A stretch of DNA of 64,000 nt from Oceanimonas baumannii (GCF_002245495.1 NZ_NQJF01000007.1:1-64000); one strand, 5' to 3'; positions 45,586 through 54,718 are shown, numbered from the stretch's first letter. Numbers and translations are program-made. The notes: generated by a model not told the origin, from the letters alone.

Positions 45586-46013
45586 TGATTGGATCTTCAC
45601 TGATATTGCAGACCGCCACCCGCTTTCTGGTGCCCTTGCTGTTGCTGTTCGCGGTGTTTTTGCTGTTGCGCGGACACAACGAGCCCGGTGGTGGCTTTAT
45701 TGCCGGCCTGGTGGCGTCGGGTGCTTTTGCGCTGCATATGTTCGCCTTTGATGCCAGCAGCACCCGTAAGCTGATGGGGGTGGAAAGCCAGCTGTTAATG
45801 GGCAGTGGCCTGATGCTGGCACTGGTCAGCGGGGTTGTGGGCATGGTACTGAAAGGACAGCCATTTTTGTCCAGCCAGTGGTGGACCCTGAATATCCCCG
45901 GCATTGGTGAGCTTAAACTGAGTACGCCGCTGTTTTTCGATATCGGGGTATTTCTGGTGGTGATTGGTGTGGTGACCACCATCATGCTGTCGCTGGCCAA
46001 GGTGGAGGAATAA
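45585..46013 (+). CDS. mrpB: Na+/H+ antiporter subunit B (MrpB/MnhB)
   Basis: A 142-residue membrane protein with four hydrophobic segments and the family motif [28 protein letters not shown]. It starts at the last base of the mrpA stop codon. Separate mrpB shows this is the group 1 operon type, not the fused A-B type. Confidence 0.93.
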   Translation: MIGSSLILQTATRFLVPLLLLFAVFLLLRGHNEPGGGFIAGLVASGAFALHMFAFDASSTRKLMGVESQLLMGSGLMLALVSGVVGMVLKGQPFLSSQWWTLNIPGIGELKLSTPLFFDIGVFLVVIGVVTTIMLSLAKVEE

Positions 46014-46361
46014 ATGGAAAACCTGTTTGCCTTTGTGGTGGGCGGCCTTTATGCCGCGGCCCTGTATATGATGCTGCGGCGCAGCGTGGTGAAACTGGTG
46101 ATCGGTCTGATTATTCTGTCGAATGCTGCCAACCTGCTCATTTTTACCAGCGGTGGTCTGGTACGCGGCGCTCCGCCGTTGATCCCGGAAGGCTTGAATG
46201 CACCGGCAGGTATTATTGCCGATCCGCTGCCTCAGGCGCTTATTCTGACCGCCATTGTGATCAGTTTCGGGGTGCTGGCCTTTGCGGTGGTACTGATTCA
46301 CCGGGCCTATGAAGTGATTGGCGCCGACGACGTTAACGAAATGAAGAGCACCGACTCGTGA
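46014..46361 (+). CDS. mrpC: Na+/H+ antiporter subunit C (MrpC/MnhC)
   Basis: A 115-residue NuoK-like protein with three membrane segments; the motifs [14 protein letters not shown] and [25 protein letters not shown] are typical. It begins directly after the mrpB stop and overlaps mrpD by 4 bases. Confidence 0.93.
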   Translation: MENLFAFVVGGLYAAALYMMLRRSVVKLVIGLIILSNAANLLIFTSGGLVRGAPPLIPEGLNAPAGIIADPLPQALILTAIVISFGVLAFAVVLIHRAYEVIGADDVNEMKSTDS

Positions 46362-47860
46362 AACCAGAAGTGATTATACCCATTCTTATTCCCATGCTGG
46401 CCGGGGCCTTGTGTCTGACCTGCTGGCGCTGGCGCAATGTGCAACGCTGGATCTCGGTATTGTCGGGTGCCGGCCTGCTGGTATCCTCAGTGGTGCTGAT
46501 GCAAAAGGTGCTGACCGACGGTATTCAGGTTGCCTATATGGGCAGCTGGCCCGCTCCGTACGGCATCAGTCTGGTCGCCGATCTGCTCAGCGCCATTATG
46601 GTGGTGGTGACTGGTATCATTGGTCTGGCGGTGGCGGTGTATTCACTGGCTACCATGTCCCGTAACCATGAAGCCTTTGGCTATTATCCGCTGCTGCACT
46701 TGATGCTGGCCGGTGTGGTCGGGGCTTTTCTGACCGGTGATATTTTTAACCTGTATGTATGGTTTGAAATACTGCTGATTGCCTCGTTCGGGCTGATGAT
46801 CCTCGGAGGAGAGCGGGCGCAGATGGAGGGGGCGATAAAATACGTCACCCTTAACCTGATTTCCTCGGCCATGTTCCTCACCGCAGTGGGTCTGCTGTAT
46901 GGCTATGCGGGCACGCTCAATATGGCAGATCTGGCGGTGAAGCTGAACGGGGCTGAACAGTCCGGGCTGGTGACCGTCATTGCCATGCTGTTTCTGGTGG
47001 CTTTTGGTATCAAGGCGGCGGCGTTTCCGCTGTTCTTCTGGTTGCCGGCGTCTTACCACACACCGCCGGTGGCAATTTCGGCGGTGTTTGCCGGCTTGCT
47101 GACCAAGGTGGGTGTTTACGCGCTTTACCGGGTATTCAGCCTGATTTTCGTGCAGGATACCGGTTTTACCCATGGCACCGTGCTGATGGCCATGGGTATT
47201 TTCACCATGGTCACCGGGGTGCTGGGAGCGGCGGCTCAGTTTGAGGTGAGACGCATTCTGTCCTTTCACATCATCAGTCAGATTGGCTACATGCTGGTGG
47301 GGCTGGCGCTGTTCACGCCACTGGCCATTGCCGGCGGCGTGTTTTACATCTTTCACCACATTATCGTGAAGACCAACCTGTTCCTGATCAGCGGGGTTAT
47401 GTACCGCTATCACGGCAGTTACGATCTTGCGCACCTGGGCGGATTGTATCGTTCGGCTCCCTGGCTGGCTGCGTTATTTATGATTCCGGCCATGTCGCTG
47501 GCGGGCCTGCCGCCGTTGTCAGGCTTTTTTGCCAAGTTTACCGTGATCAAGGCGGGCGTGATCGAAGGGCACTGGCTGATGGTTGCCATGGCTCTGATCG
47601 TAGGCTTGCTGACGCTGTATTCGATGATCAAAATCTGGGCCGAGGCGTTCTGGAAAAAGCTGCCCGACGATGCCAAGCCCCTGCGTGGTGAAGGGGATCC
47701 GCATCTGTATGTGCTTTATGCCCCCATCGCAGTACTGGCTCTGATGACCCTGACCATCGGTTTTGGTGCCGAATGGTTTGTACAACTGGCCATGGCCACG
47801 GCAGAGCAACTGCTGTCGCCGGAGGGTTATATTGAAGCCGTGCTGGGAGGCAACCGATGA
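46358..47860 (+). CDS. mrpD: Na+/H+ antiporter subunit D (MrpD/MnhD)
   Basis: A 500-residue NuoM/N-like antiporter subunit with about 14 membrane segments. Glu137 in [16 protein letters not shown] equals the residue shown to be essential in Bacillus MrpD. The lysine-bearing [34 protein letters not shown] segment is intact. Start is GTG (46358), overlapping mrpC. Confidence 0.95.
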   Translation: MKPEVIIPILIPMLAGALCLTCWRWRNVQRWISVLSGAGLLVSSVVLMQKVLTDGIQVAYMGSWPAPYGISLVADLLSAIMVVVTGIIGLAVAVYSLATMSRNHEAFGYYPLLHLMLAGVVGAFLTGDIFNLYVWFEILLIASFGLMILGGERAQMEGAIKYVTLNLISSAMFLTAVGLLYGYAGTLNMADLAVKLNGAEQSGLVTVIAMLFLVAFGIKAAAFPLFFWLPASYHTPPVAISAVFAGLLTKVGVYALYRVFSLIFVQDTGFTHGTVLMAMGIFTMVTGVLGAAAQFEVRRILSFHIISQIGYMLVGLALFTPLAIAGGVFYIFHHIIVKTNLFLISGVMYRYHGSYDLAHLGGLYRSAPWLAALFMIPAMSLAGLPPLSGFFAKFTVIKAGVIEGHWLMVAMALIVGLLTLYSMIKIWAEAFWKKLPDDAKPLRGEGDPHLYVLYAPIAVLALMTLTIGFGAEWFVQLAMATAEQLLSPEGYIEAVLGGNR

Positions 47861-48330
47861 AAGCGTTTGGATGGAACATGCTACTGGCCATTGCCTGGGT
47901 GGCACTGTCGGGCACCTATACCATCAGTAATCTGGTGATCGGGGTACTGCTCAGCTACCTGGTGCTGGCCTATGTGGGACGCGACAAACCCACTTTTGCC
48001 CGCTATTTCGGCAAGGCACCGCGCATTATTAACTTTGTGCTGTTCTTTATCTGGGACCTGATAAAGTCCAACGCCCGGGTTGCTTACGATGTGCTGACCC
48101 CAACCCATTTAATGCGTCCCGGGGTGATCGCCATACCGCTGGATCTGAAAGACGAGGGCGGTATTACCATTCTGGCCAACCTGATCACTGCCACGCCGGG
48201 ATCGCTGGCGCTGGACGTGTCGAGTGACCGCCGGGTGCTTTATGTGCATCTGATGTACCTGGAAGATGAGTCCCGCCAGCTGGCGGAGTTTAAGGCCCTT
48301 GAGGCCCGTGTGATTGATTTGCTGGGATAA
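47857..48330 (+). CDS. mrpE: Na+/H+ antiporter subunit E (MrpE/MnhE)
   Basis: A 157-residue subunit with two or three N-terminal membrane segments and a cytoplasmic domain; the motif [27 protein letters not shown] is characteristic. Overlaps mrpD by 4 bases. MrpE is needed for full antiport in some species but is the most dispensable subunit. Confidence 0.93.
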   Translation: MKAFGWNMLLAIAWVALSGTYTISNLVIGVLLSYLVLAYVGRDKPTFARYFGKAPRIINFVLFFIWDLIKSNARVAYDVLTPTHLMRPGVIAIPLDLKDEGGITILANLITATPGSLALDVSSDRRVLYVHLMYLEDESRQLAEFKALEARVIDLLG

Positions 48331-48333
48331 GCC

Positions 48334-48609
48334 ATGTTTGAACTTGCTCTTACCCTGTCGTTTATATTCTTGAGCCTGGGGCTGGTGCTGGCGACGGTAC
48401 GGCTGCTGATGGGGCCGACCCTGCCGGATCGGGTGGTGGCGCTGGAAGTGATCGCCTCCATTACCATCGGTTTTATTCTGCTGTACAGCGTGGCCTTTGA
48501 CGAGCCGGTGTTTATTGATGTGGTGATCGTACTGGCACTGACATCCTTTATGGCAGCAGTGGGCTTTGCCCGCTATCTGGAGCAGGGAGGTCAACGCGAT
48601 GATGACTGA
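48334..48609 (+). CDS. mrpF: Na+/H+ antiporter subunit F (MrpF/MnhF)
   Basis: A 91-residue protein with three membrane segments and the family motif RLLMGPTLPDRVVALEVIA. It lies 3 bases after mrpE and overlaps mrpG by 11 bases. Confidence 0.92.
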   Translation: MFELALTLSFIFLSLGLVLATVRLLMGPTLPDRVVALEVIASITIGFILLYSVAFDEPVFIDVVIVLALTSFMAAVGFARYLEQGGQRDDD

Positions 48610-48973
48610 GATTATTACCGGTACCTTGTTGTTGCTGGGATCGTTTCTGATGCTGCTGGCCGGTATAGGAATTGTGCGCATGCCTGACCTGCTGACCCGC
48701 ATGCATGCTACCAGTAAGGCAGGAGCGCTGGGAGCAGGTCTGATGGCCTGTGCCTTTGCGGTGTATTTTCCCGAGGCCAGTCTGGTGATACGGGCGCTGG
48801 CAGTGGTGGTGTTTGTGATCATGACGGCACCGGTGGCGGCTCATGTGCTGGCCCGGGCCGGCTATTTTGTGGGCATCAAGTTGTGGGAAGGCACGGTCAA
48901 AGACGTGATCAAGGAACGTTACGATCTCAAAACCCACAAGCTCGGCAGCTCAGCGCACAAGCGGGATGACTGA
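48599..48973 (+). CDS. mrpG: Na+/H+ antiporter subunit G (MrpG/MnhG)
   Basis: A 124-residue protein with three membrane segments; GIVRMPDLLTRMHATSKAGALGAGLM and TAPVAAHVLARAGY are the family motifs. The ATG at 48599 has GGAGG 8 bases upstream; a second ATG follows at once. Last gene of the mrp operon. The complete A-G set should give an electrogenic Na+/H+ antiporter for salt and alkali tolerance, fitting a marine or brackish habitat. Confidence 0.93.
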   Translation: MMTEIITGTLLLLGSFLMLLAGIGIVRMPDLLTRMHATSKAGALGAGLMACAFAVYFPEASLVIRALAVVVFVIMTAPVAAHVLARAGYFVGIKLWEGTVKDVIKERYDLKTHKLGSSAHKRDD

Positions 48974-49016
48974 TATTAACCCCTGAATTGCTGTCCGGCC
49001 GAGCTCTGTCGCTGGA

Positions 49017-49052
49017 GAGCAACCGCGCTGCTGATTCGCATGGCGGTTGCTC
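49017..49052. terminator. Hairpin between mrpG and the response regulator gene
   Basis: A perfect 10-bp inverted repeat GAGCAACCGC / GCGGTTGCTC with a 16-base loop, between convergent genes. There is no T run on either side, so factor-independent termination is doubtful. Confidence 0.5.
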
Positions 49053-49082
49053 CCGGTGGCGGGTGACTGAAAAGTTGGCTGG

Positions 49083-49478
49083 CTATTGCTGGCTGTGGTG
49101 CCAGATATTCCGGATCTGCTCGGGCAGGGCCATGGGGTCAAAGGGCTTGGCAATCACCTCCACGGCTCCCATTTCCTTATAGGCGGCAATTTCCTGTGGT
49201 TGTATCTTGGCGGTCATAAAAGCCACCGGGGTGCTTTTCAGTGCCGGTTGCCGGCGCAGGGCGGCCAGGGTGGAGGGGCCATCGAGGCCCGGCATCATCA
49301 CATCCAGCAAGATAATGTCGGGCGCAAAGCCGGGGGCAGCAGCCAGCGCCTCTTCACCGGAGGCACACAGCAGCACCTTAAAACCACCCACCATTTCCAG
49401 TGCCAGCCGGGCTATTTCACGAATGTCTTCGTCGTCTTCTACATACAAAATGCGTTCCGGCTTTAAAGCGTCTTCCAT
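49083..49478 (-). CDS. Single-domain response regulator
   Basis: A 131-residue receiver domain without output domain. The acidic pocket is EDDED (14-18), the phosphoacceptor Asp59 in LLDVMMPGLDG, Thr in MTAK and the conserved lysine in VIAKPFD. The start at 49478 has AGGAG 7 bases upstream. It is the last of three minus-strand signalling genes (Hpt, receiver-HDOD, receiver). Stand-alone receivers serve as phosphate shuttles or sinks, or act by protein contact like CheY. Confidence 0.9.
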   Translation of the reverse strand: MEDALKPERILYVEDDEDIREIARLALEMVGGFKVLLCASGEEALAAAPGFAPDIILLDVMMPGLDGPSTLAALRRQPALKSTPVAFMTAKIQPQEIAAYKEMGAVEVIAKPFDPMALPEQIRNIWHHSQQ

Positions 49479-49497
49479 GTGCAACTCCTGATCCTGA

Positions 49498-50658
49498 TTA
49501 TGCATCCGGTGCGTTCAGCCACTTGTGTTGGTCCAGTCCGGCCCTGCGTAATAATCTTTCGGCTTCGGGGCCACGCAATCGCGATGCTACTCGTAAACTT
49601 GCCAGGTGCATGACCAGTAGTGCCTTGCGGGTGGCATGACTGGGTACCACATGCACTGCGCCAATCAGCTCCCGAAGTGGAATGGGCAGCTGCCACTGTA
49701 TTTTCAGGCGGTTGCCATATCGTGGTCCCCATTGCTTCAATATGTTTTCAATCTCGTTTTCATCGGGGTGACCACCCTGATCAATATAATCCTGCAGAGT
49801 ACGCAATAGCGCCAGCTCGCCGCAGCGGCATAACAGGCCGGCTGCATGGCAGCTGGCGCTGTCCAGGTTAATGCTGATGGCCATGGCCCGGGCGATGGCC
49901 GCCACCTGCTCGGCATGGGCCTGATACAGCACAGCCTGCTCTTTCAGCCGGGGGTGAGTTAATCCCCGGGCAATATTCAGTGCCATGGCCATGGCGCAGT
50001 TCAGTGACATCTCCACTCCCAGGATAGAAATGGCTTCTACCGGTCTGGAGATGGCGTTACCACTGCGTTTGAGGGAGATATTATTGGCCAGTTGCAACAA
50101 TCGGGTGATCAGGGCAGTTTCATTTTTCCAGCGTGTTGCCAGATCGGAGGGGGTCAGGCTGTCGGCCTGGCCCAGCAATGGGGTTACCTGCTCGGCAGAC
50201 AGCTCCCCGGGTAACTGCAGTTTTTCACTCAGTGCCTGCTCCAGCCAGTGATCCAGCGGAGGCAGAATGGCACCCTCGGCCGGTTTAACCGTATTAATGC
50301 GCTCAAAGACCGTCTGCAGCCGCTGATGCAGGGTGGCCATATCAAAAGGCTTGGCAATAAAATCGATAATGCCCAGGTGCAGAGCCTGCTTTACATGCTC
50401 TCGATCGGAGCTGGCACTGATGATAATGACAGGGGTGTGTTCGCTGGTCTGGCGAATAATTCGGACCAGATCCAGCCCGTAACCATCGGGCAGGTTCCAG
50501 TCACACAGCACCAGATCTGCCCCTTGTCGCCGCCAGATATTGCTGGCGGCGGCCAGGGTGGCGGCATGCTTTACATGTATATTGGAGGCCAGGCCAGTCA
50601 GCACGGCTTCTACCAGGCTGGCCACCAGCTCATCGTCTTCAAGCAGTAATATATTCAG
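49498..50658 (-). CDS. Response regulator with HDOD output domain, probable CTG start
   Basis: A 386-residue protein: receiver domain (about 1-120, EDDE pocket at 7-10, phosphoacceptor Asp53 in LCDWNLPDG, FIAKPFD lysine) followed by an HDOD domain (about 150-345; LLQLANNISLKRSGNAISRPVEAISILG is typical). HDOD proteins act in signalling without nuclease or cyclic-di-GMP activity of their own. The first ATG/GTG/TTG in frame would delete the first beta strand and the acidic pocket. Starting at CTG 50658 gives MNILLLEDDEL, a normal receiver start, with AGG 7 bases upstream; TAA closes the frame just before. Confidence 0.82.
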   Translation of the reverse strand: MNILLLEDDELVASLVEAVLTGLASNIHVKHAATLAAASNIWRRQGADLVLCDWNLPDGYGLDLVRIIRQTSEHTPVIIISASSDREHVKQALHLGIIDFIAKPFDMATLHQRLQTVFERINTVKPAEGAILPPLDHWLEQALSEKLQLPGELSAEQVTPLLGQADSLTPSDLATRWKNETALITRLLQLANNISLKRSGNAISRPVEAISILGVEMSLNCAMAMALNIARGLTHPRLKEQAVLYQAHAEQVAAIARAMAISINLDSASCHAAGLLCRCGELALLRTLQDYIDQGGHPDENEIENILKQWGPRYGNRLKIQWQLPIPLRELIGAVHVVPSHATRKALLVMHLASLRVASRLRGPEAERLLRRAGLDQHKWLNAPDA

Positions 50659-50684
50659 ATGAACACCTATTTATTCGATACTGA

Positions 50685-50789
50685 TTAACACCGTTCAGCA
50701 TAGTCGGTGGCCCTGCCTCGTTCGCGGTTCTTCTGTGCATACAGGGTAGGGTCTGCGGCCTCAGTGTCTGTTCTGCACAGCCAAATCCA
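50685..50789 (-). pseudogene. Relic of a GGDEF (diguanylate cyclase) C-terminus
   Basis: Between the Hpt gene and the HDOD gene, a 34-codon stretch ends in a stop (50685-50687) and reads EAADPTLYAQKNRERGRA...DY, matching the last helix of GGDEF domains (consensus AD-x-A-L/M-Y-x-A-K-x-x-GRNR). An in-frame stop (50790-50792) precedes it, no GGDEF core is left, and no start codon is in place. It looks like the remains of a deleted cyclase gene. The similarity is short, so the call is tentative. Confidence 0.55.
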
Positions 50790-50853
50790 TTAAGGACAGC
50801 CTGGTCCACACGAACTCTAACTCTAAATATCTGTTTTGGCACGTGAAAATCAA

Positions 50854-50887
50854 GAGGTGCAACTGCTTCTCATCGCGGTTGCACCTC
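50854..50887. terminator. Inverted repeat downstream of the Hpt gene
   Basis: A perfect 10-bp inverted repeat GAGGTGCAAC / GTTGCACCTC with a 14-base loop, 65 bases past the Hpt stop on the minus strand, followed there by TTGATTTTC. It may be a weak terminator for the Hpt gene or a regulatory site for the HDOD gene. Confidence 0.5.
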
Positions 50888-50951
50888 AGAACATTCGTGC
50901 TGCGCAGGCATTGTTTTAATGGGTGTTCCAGGGAGCGCCTGGCAAGATGGT

Positions 50952-51422
50952 TCAGTCTTTTTGTTTTTTTGCCGAGAAATGTCGGTGGGTCAGGGTAGTC
51001 AGCTTATCTCCTTCCACCGGCCGTTCGTCTCGGGTATTCCCGGATGCAGCATCACCGGATGGCATGAGGTCAGGAAGAGCTGACGGCAGCAGCAGTCCTG
51101 GCAGTTGTGACAGATGTTGACTCAGATCGGCCACCAGTCGCTCAGCCTGGTGGAAAGGCATGTCTTTTTTAGCCAGCTCCGTGTTCAGCCAGTGTTCCAG
51201 GCGGGCCGCTTCTTTGCCAAGTGCGTTAAACCCAAAGGTACCGGAGGAGCCTGCCAGCCGGTGCAGCAATTGTGCGCCAGTCTGCAACCTGGGGAGTGGA
51301 GCGCTGTTAAGTGGCCGGGTATCCAGTTCTGCCCGTATTTCTTGCAGTTCTTTTAGGGTGCGCTCGGTAAAGCGCTCCCGCAGCAAAGTAAGCTGCTTAT
51401 CAAGCGGGGTTATTTCGGACAT
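50952..51422 (-). CDS. Hpt (histidine phosphotransfer) domain protein
   Basis: A 156-residue protein. Residues 1-110 form the four-helix Hpt bundle; the phosphorylatable His54 lies in LLHRLAGSSGTFGF, the canonical Hpt motif. A low-complexity C-terminal tail (about 115-156) has no known domain. Divergent from the sensor kinase at 51555, with two palindromes between them. It probably carries phosphate between the kinase and the receiver proteins. Confidence 0.88.
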   Translation of the reverse strand: MSEITPLDKQLTLLRERFTERTLKELQEIRAELDTRPLNSAPLPRLQTGAQLLHRLAGSSGTFGFNALGKEAARLEHWLNTELAKKDMPFHQAERLVADLSQHLSQLPGLLLPSALPDLMPSGDAASGNTRDERPVEGDKLTTLTHRHFSAKKQKD

Positions 51423-51498
51423 ATTGGTTCCGGATATATTTCAGGTGGTTTCAGCCGGCATGGCGGGGAAATAGTCATGGTTGTTTTATGCTGATAAA

Positions 51499-51527
51499 GT
51501 TTTATTAAAACCTGTACTGTCACAGTA
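51499..51527. promoter_or_regulatory. Twin palindromes in the divergent Hpt/kinase promoter region
   Basis: Two perfect 13-base palindromes, GTTTTA-T-TAAAAC (51499-51511) and TACTGT-C-ACAGTA (51515-51527), are separated by 3 bases in the spacer between the divergent genes. The second is not a LexA box (the spacing between CTGT and ACAG is too short). Both could be operator half sites or overlap promoters. Confidence 0.45.
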
Positions 51528-51554
51528 TCGCCATGACAACAAGGAACCTGTTAA

Positions 51555-53339
51555 ATGGCTTTTTCCCTGAAAGGGCGTATTGCGCTGATTATGTTTTCCG
51601 GTGCCCTGCTAACCGTGCTGGGAGTGCTGGCAACTGCTTACCACTCACTGGTTGATGATCTCGAACAGCTATACAGCCAGCGTCAGTTTAATGCAACTGT
51701 GCGCGCCGCCGAGCAGGTGGAACAGAGCCTGGCGTCTCGCCGGTTGGCGCTCGAGAGTATGGCACCACAACTGTCTGATGGGCTGCGGCTGCTTTCCCTC
51801 GCTAATCTGCAGGCCAGACTTGCCCGTCAGCCTAATGTGACCCGGTTGTTTTCCGGGGGCCTGGTAGTATTTGATGCCAATGCCACCGTGATTGCTGAAA
51901 CGGATCCGGTGCCCGGCCGGCTGGGCACCAGTTATACCGACAGGGCTTACTTCAGGAAGGTGCAAGATACCCGCGAGACGGTCATCAGCCGTCCTCTTGT
52001 CGGACGTACCAGCGGTGATCCTGTAGTGGTATTTGTCAGCCCGATACTGTCTGATGAGGGAGATTTACTGGGCATGCTGGCCGGTGTGGTAAATTTAACT
52101 TCAGACTCTATTCTTCCTGAAAAAAGAATAATTGAAGCCCGGCGTGAAGGAGTCAGCTTCAGAATCATGGATACGGAAAACCAGATATATGTGTATAACG
52201 GCAAAACATTATCCCGGGAATTACAACCCCTGCCGGTACCGGGAGATGACCTGCTGGTGGATGCGGTATTATTTGGTGACCGTCTGGGGGTGATTGAGCG
52301 GGATGGAGAAAAACACTGGGTATATGCCAGTACTCATTTGCAGGAGCTGGGTTGGGTGTTTGTCAGGGCCTTGCCACATCAGCAGGTTGTGACGCCTGCA
52401 AAAGCCTTTTTCAAGCGCTTTGCCAGCATCAGTCTGCTGATTGGTGCAACGCTGTCACTGTTTGCGTTTTGGATTGCCTGGGGTGCGATGCGCCCGCTTG
52501 AGACGATGACCCGGCGCATCCATGCCATGGCCCAGGGCAAGAGTGATTCCCCTTTACCTGAAACCGGCGTGCCGGAGCTGGTGGGGTTGGCCCGGGCTTT
52601 CAACCGGCTGACCGCCGAGCGCCGGGCATTAAGCCAGGTCAAGGACGACTTTGTGGCTGTGGTCAGTCATGAATTGCGTACACCGCTCACTTCCGTTAAC
52701 GGTGCGCTGCGACTGGTCAATTCGGGCGTGACCGGCACCTTACCGGACAAGGCCGCCGAGCTGACCGGGCTTGCACAACGCAACGGTGAGCGGTTGCAAT
52801 ATCTGATTAACGATCTGCTCGACTTCAGTAAACTCAGCAGCGGAAAAATGACCCTGACCCCGGTTGATTGCCGTCTGAACGACATTATTGATGATGCACT
52901 TAACGGCAACCGCCCCATGGCAGCAGAGAGAAATGTGAGCCTCCGGAGTGCCTGTGGTGATGATCTGACAGTGCTGATGGATCCGCTGCGCATGCGTCAG
53001 CTGCTGGATAACCTGATCAGCAATGCCATCAAATATTCACCGGAAGGCGGCCAGGTCAGGGTACTGGTAGAGCAGGATCAGCCCGACCAGCTTAAAGTGA
53101 CGGTCAGCGACCAGGGCGAAGGTATACCAGAAGCCTTTGCCGGGCGGTTGTTTGAACGTTTTTCCCAGGCAGAATACGGCACCATGCGTGCCTGTGGCGG
53201 CACCGGGCTGGGGCTGGCTATCTGCAAGGAACTGGCAGAACTGATGGGCGGACGCATCGGTTTTTATAACCGTAATGGTGCCCATTTTTGGATTGAGCTG
53301 CCCAGCCGGTACGGTGAGCCGGAAGGAAAACAGCCATGA
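51555..53339 (+). CDS. Sensor histidine kinase with Cache sensor and HAMP domain
   Basis: A 594-residue membrane kinase. A membrane segment at about 8-28 is followed by a periplasmic double-Cache-like domain (about 35-280; TYTDRAYFRKVQDTRETVISRPLVGRTSGDPVVVF), a second segment (about 295-312), HAMP (about 313-365), the dimerisation domain with His372 in VVSHELRTPLTSVNGALRL, and an ATPase domain with N box (DNLISNAIKYSPEGG), DQGEGIPEAF, and GGTGLGLAICKELAELMGG. It lacks a receiver or Hpt domain; those functions are in the divergent genes. This Cache type usually binds small organic molecules. Confidence 0.9.
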   Translation: MAFSLKGRIALIMFSGALLTVLGVLATAYHSLVDDLEQLYSQRQFNATVRAAEQVEQSLASRRLALESMAPQLSDGLRLLSLANLQARLARQPNVTRLFSGGLVVFDANATVIAETDPVPGRLGTSYTDRAYFRKVQDTRETVISRPLVGRTSGDPVVVFVSPILSDEGDLLGMLAGVVNLTSDSILPEKRIIEARREGVSFRIMDTENQIYVYNGKTLSRELQPLPVPGDDLLVDAVLFGDRLGVIERDGEKHWVYASTHLQELGWVFVRALPHQQVVTPAKAFFKRFASISLLIGATLSLFAFWIAWGAMRPLETMTRRIHAMAQGKSDSPLPETGVPELVGLARAFNRLTAERRALSQVKDDFVAVVSHELRTPLTSVNGALRLVNSGVTGTLPDKAAELTGLAQRNGERLQYLINDLLDFSKLSSGKMTLTPVDCRLNDIIDDALNGNRPMAAERNVSLRSACGDDLTVLMDPLRMRQLLDNLISNAIKYSPEGGQVRVLVEQDQPDQLKVTVSDQGEGIPEAFAGRLFERFSQAEYGTMRACGGTGLGLAICKELAELMGGRIGFYNRNGAHFWIELPSRYGEPEGKQP

Positions 53340-53390
53340 ACATACCACCATGGCCGTTTAACGAGCGGTTAGTATCAGCCCTGACTGCCG

Positions 53391-54080
53391 TCAGCCGATG
53401 GATGCCACTTCTTCTGATGTCAGGTGACGCCATTCTCCTTCGGGCAGGGTGTGGTCGAGTACGATATCGCCGATCTGCTGGCGGTGCAGAGCGGTGACCC
53501 TGTTGCCGGCGGCGGCAAACATGCGTTTCACCTGATGATACTTTCCTTCCTGAATGGTCAGTAAAACCTGAATGGGGGTAATGACCTCCAGTGTGGCGGG
53601 CAGCGTGGCCTTGGGCTCGCCGTGCAGCAGCACGCCTTCGGCAAAGCGGGCGGCGGTGCCGGCAGCCAGAGGCTCTGCCAGTGTGACTCGGTAGGTCTTA
53701 TGGCAGGCCCGCTTCGGCGAGCGCAGCCGGTGCGACCACTGGCCGTCGTCGGTGAGCAGCAGCAGGCCGGTGGTGTCCACATCGAGCCGGCCGGCACACT
53801 GCAGGCCTGACGTCAGCTCCGGCGGCAGCAAATGCAGCACGCAGGGGTGTCGCTCGTCCTGGCTGGCGCTGATATAGCCCTGTGGCTTGTGCAGCATCAG
53901 GTATCGCGGTGGCTGCAGATTCAGCAGCCGGCCATTAAGATGAACTTGCTGATCACCGATTTTGATATCGCCCTTTTTAGCCACTTCATCATTCACTGTG
54001 ACTTCGCCCCGGAACAGGGCCTTTTTGGCCATGGAGCGGGTCAGGCCGGTGGCTTCACATAAAAAGCGATCCAGGCGCAT
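53391..54080 (-). CDS. rsuA: 16S rRNA pseudouridine-516 synthase
   Basis: A 229-residue enzyme with an N-terminal S4 RNA-binding domain ([22 protein letters not shown]) and the RsuA catalytic domain; the catalytic aspartate is Asp100 in GRLDVDTTGLLLLT. The C-terminal EGKYHQVKRMFAAAGNRVTALHR motif is complete. Its ATG overlaps the engB stop (ATGA). Confidence 0.92.
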   Translation of the reverse strand: MRLDRFLCEATGLTRSMAKKALFRGEVTVNDEVAKKGDIKIGDQQVHLNGRLLNLQPPRYLMLHKPQGYISASQDERHPCVLHLLPPELTSGLQCAGRLDVDTTGLLLLTDDGQWSHRLRSPKRACHKTYRVTLAEPLAAGTAARFAEGVLLHGEPKATLPATLEVITPIQVLLTIQEGKYHQVKRMFAAAGNRVTALHRQQIGDIVLDHTLPEGEWRHLTSEEVASIG

Positions 54081-54718
54081 CAGGCTGGCTCGTCACCGGC
54101 ATCAGGCATATCATCCTGCAGCAGCCACTCGGTCAGTACTTCCTTGGCCTGCTCCACGCCCAGTCCTTTCAGCGAGCTGAACGCCTCGACCCGGATGCTG
54201 CCGCCAAAGATGGCCACCGCTTCACGCACCCGCAGCACCTCAGCTTTGCGGGCACCGGATTTGAGCTTGTCGCATTTGGTCAGCAGCGCCAGTACCGGCA
54301 GCTCGCAGTCACTGGCCCATTGCAGCAGTTGCTGATCGATGTCTTTCAGCGGATGACGAATGTCCATCAGCACCACCAGTCCCTTGAGGCTGTCGCGCTG
54401 CTGCAGGTATTCCGACAACGCCTGCTGCCACTTCAGTTTCATTTCTTCCGGCACCTTGGCATAGCCATAGCCGGGCAGGTCGATCAGGCGTTTGCCTTCA
54501 CTCAGTTCAAACACGTTGATCAGCTGAGTCCGTCCCGGGGTCTTACTGGTGCGGGCCAGGGATTTATGCTGGGTGATCGTGTTCAATGCAGAGGATTTAC
54601 CGGCATTGGAGCGGCCGGCAAAGGCGATCTCAACGCCAGTGTCGGCGGGCATCTGCCGTATGTTGGGCGCGCTGGTAATGAAGCGGGCGGCATTAAAGTT
54701 TATCTTGTTGTTGTTCAA
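54080..54718 (-). CDS. engB: Ribosome biogenesis GTP-binding protein EngB (YihA/YsxC)
   Basis: A 212-residue TRAFAC GTPase needed for assembly of the large ribosomal subunit. G1 is GRSNAGKS (35-42), G2 around the conserved Thr of SKTPGRTQ, G3 DLPGYGYA, and G4 TKCDK. In E. coli it lies beside polA/spf; here it is 12 kb away but still next to the yihI-hemN block. Divergent from a cytochrome c4 gene, an arrangement shared with Pseudomonas and others. Confidence 0.95.
   Translation of the reverse strand: MNNNKINFNAARFITSAPNIRQMPADTGVEIAFAGRSNAGKSSALNTITQHKSLARTSKTPGRTQLINVFELSEGKRLIDLPGYGYAKVPEEMKLKWQQALSEYLQQRDSLKGLVVLMDIRHPLKDIDQQLLQWASDCELPVLALLTKCDKLKSGARKAEVLRVREAVAIFGGSIRVEAFSSLKGLGVEQAKEVLTEWLLQDDMPDAGDEPA

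Noticed and set aside
50639-50842. 67-codon minus-strand frame in the Hpt-HDOD spacer
   Set aside because: No similarity; the GGDEF-like relic is in a different frame of the same stretch, which makes coding in this frame unlikely.
51515-51527. TACTGTCACAGTA as a LexA box
   Set aside because: LexA sites need eight bases between CTG-T and A-CAG; here there are fewer, so it is listed only as a palindrome.
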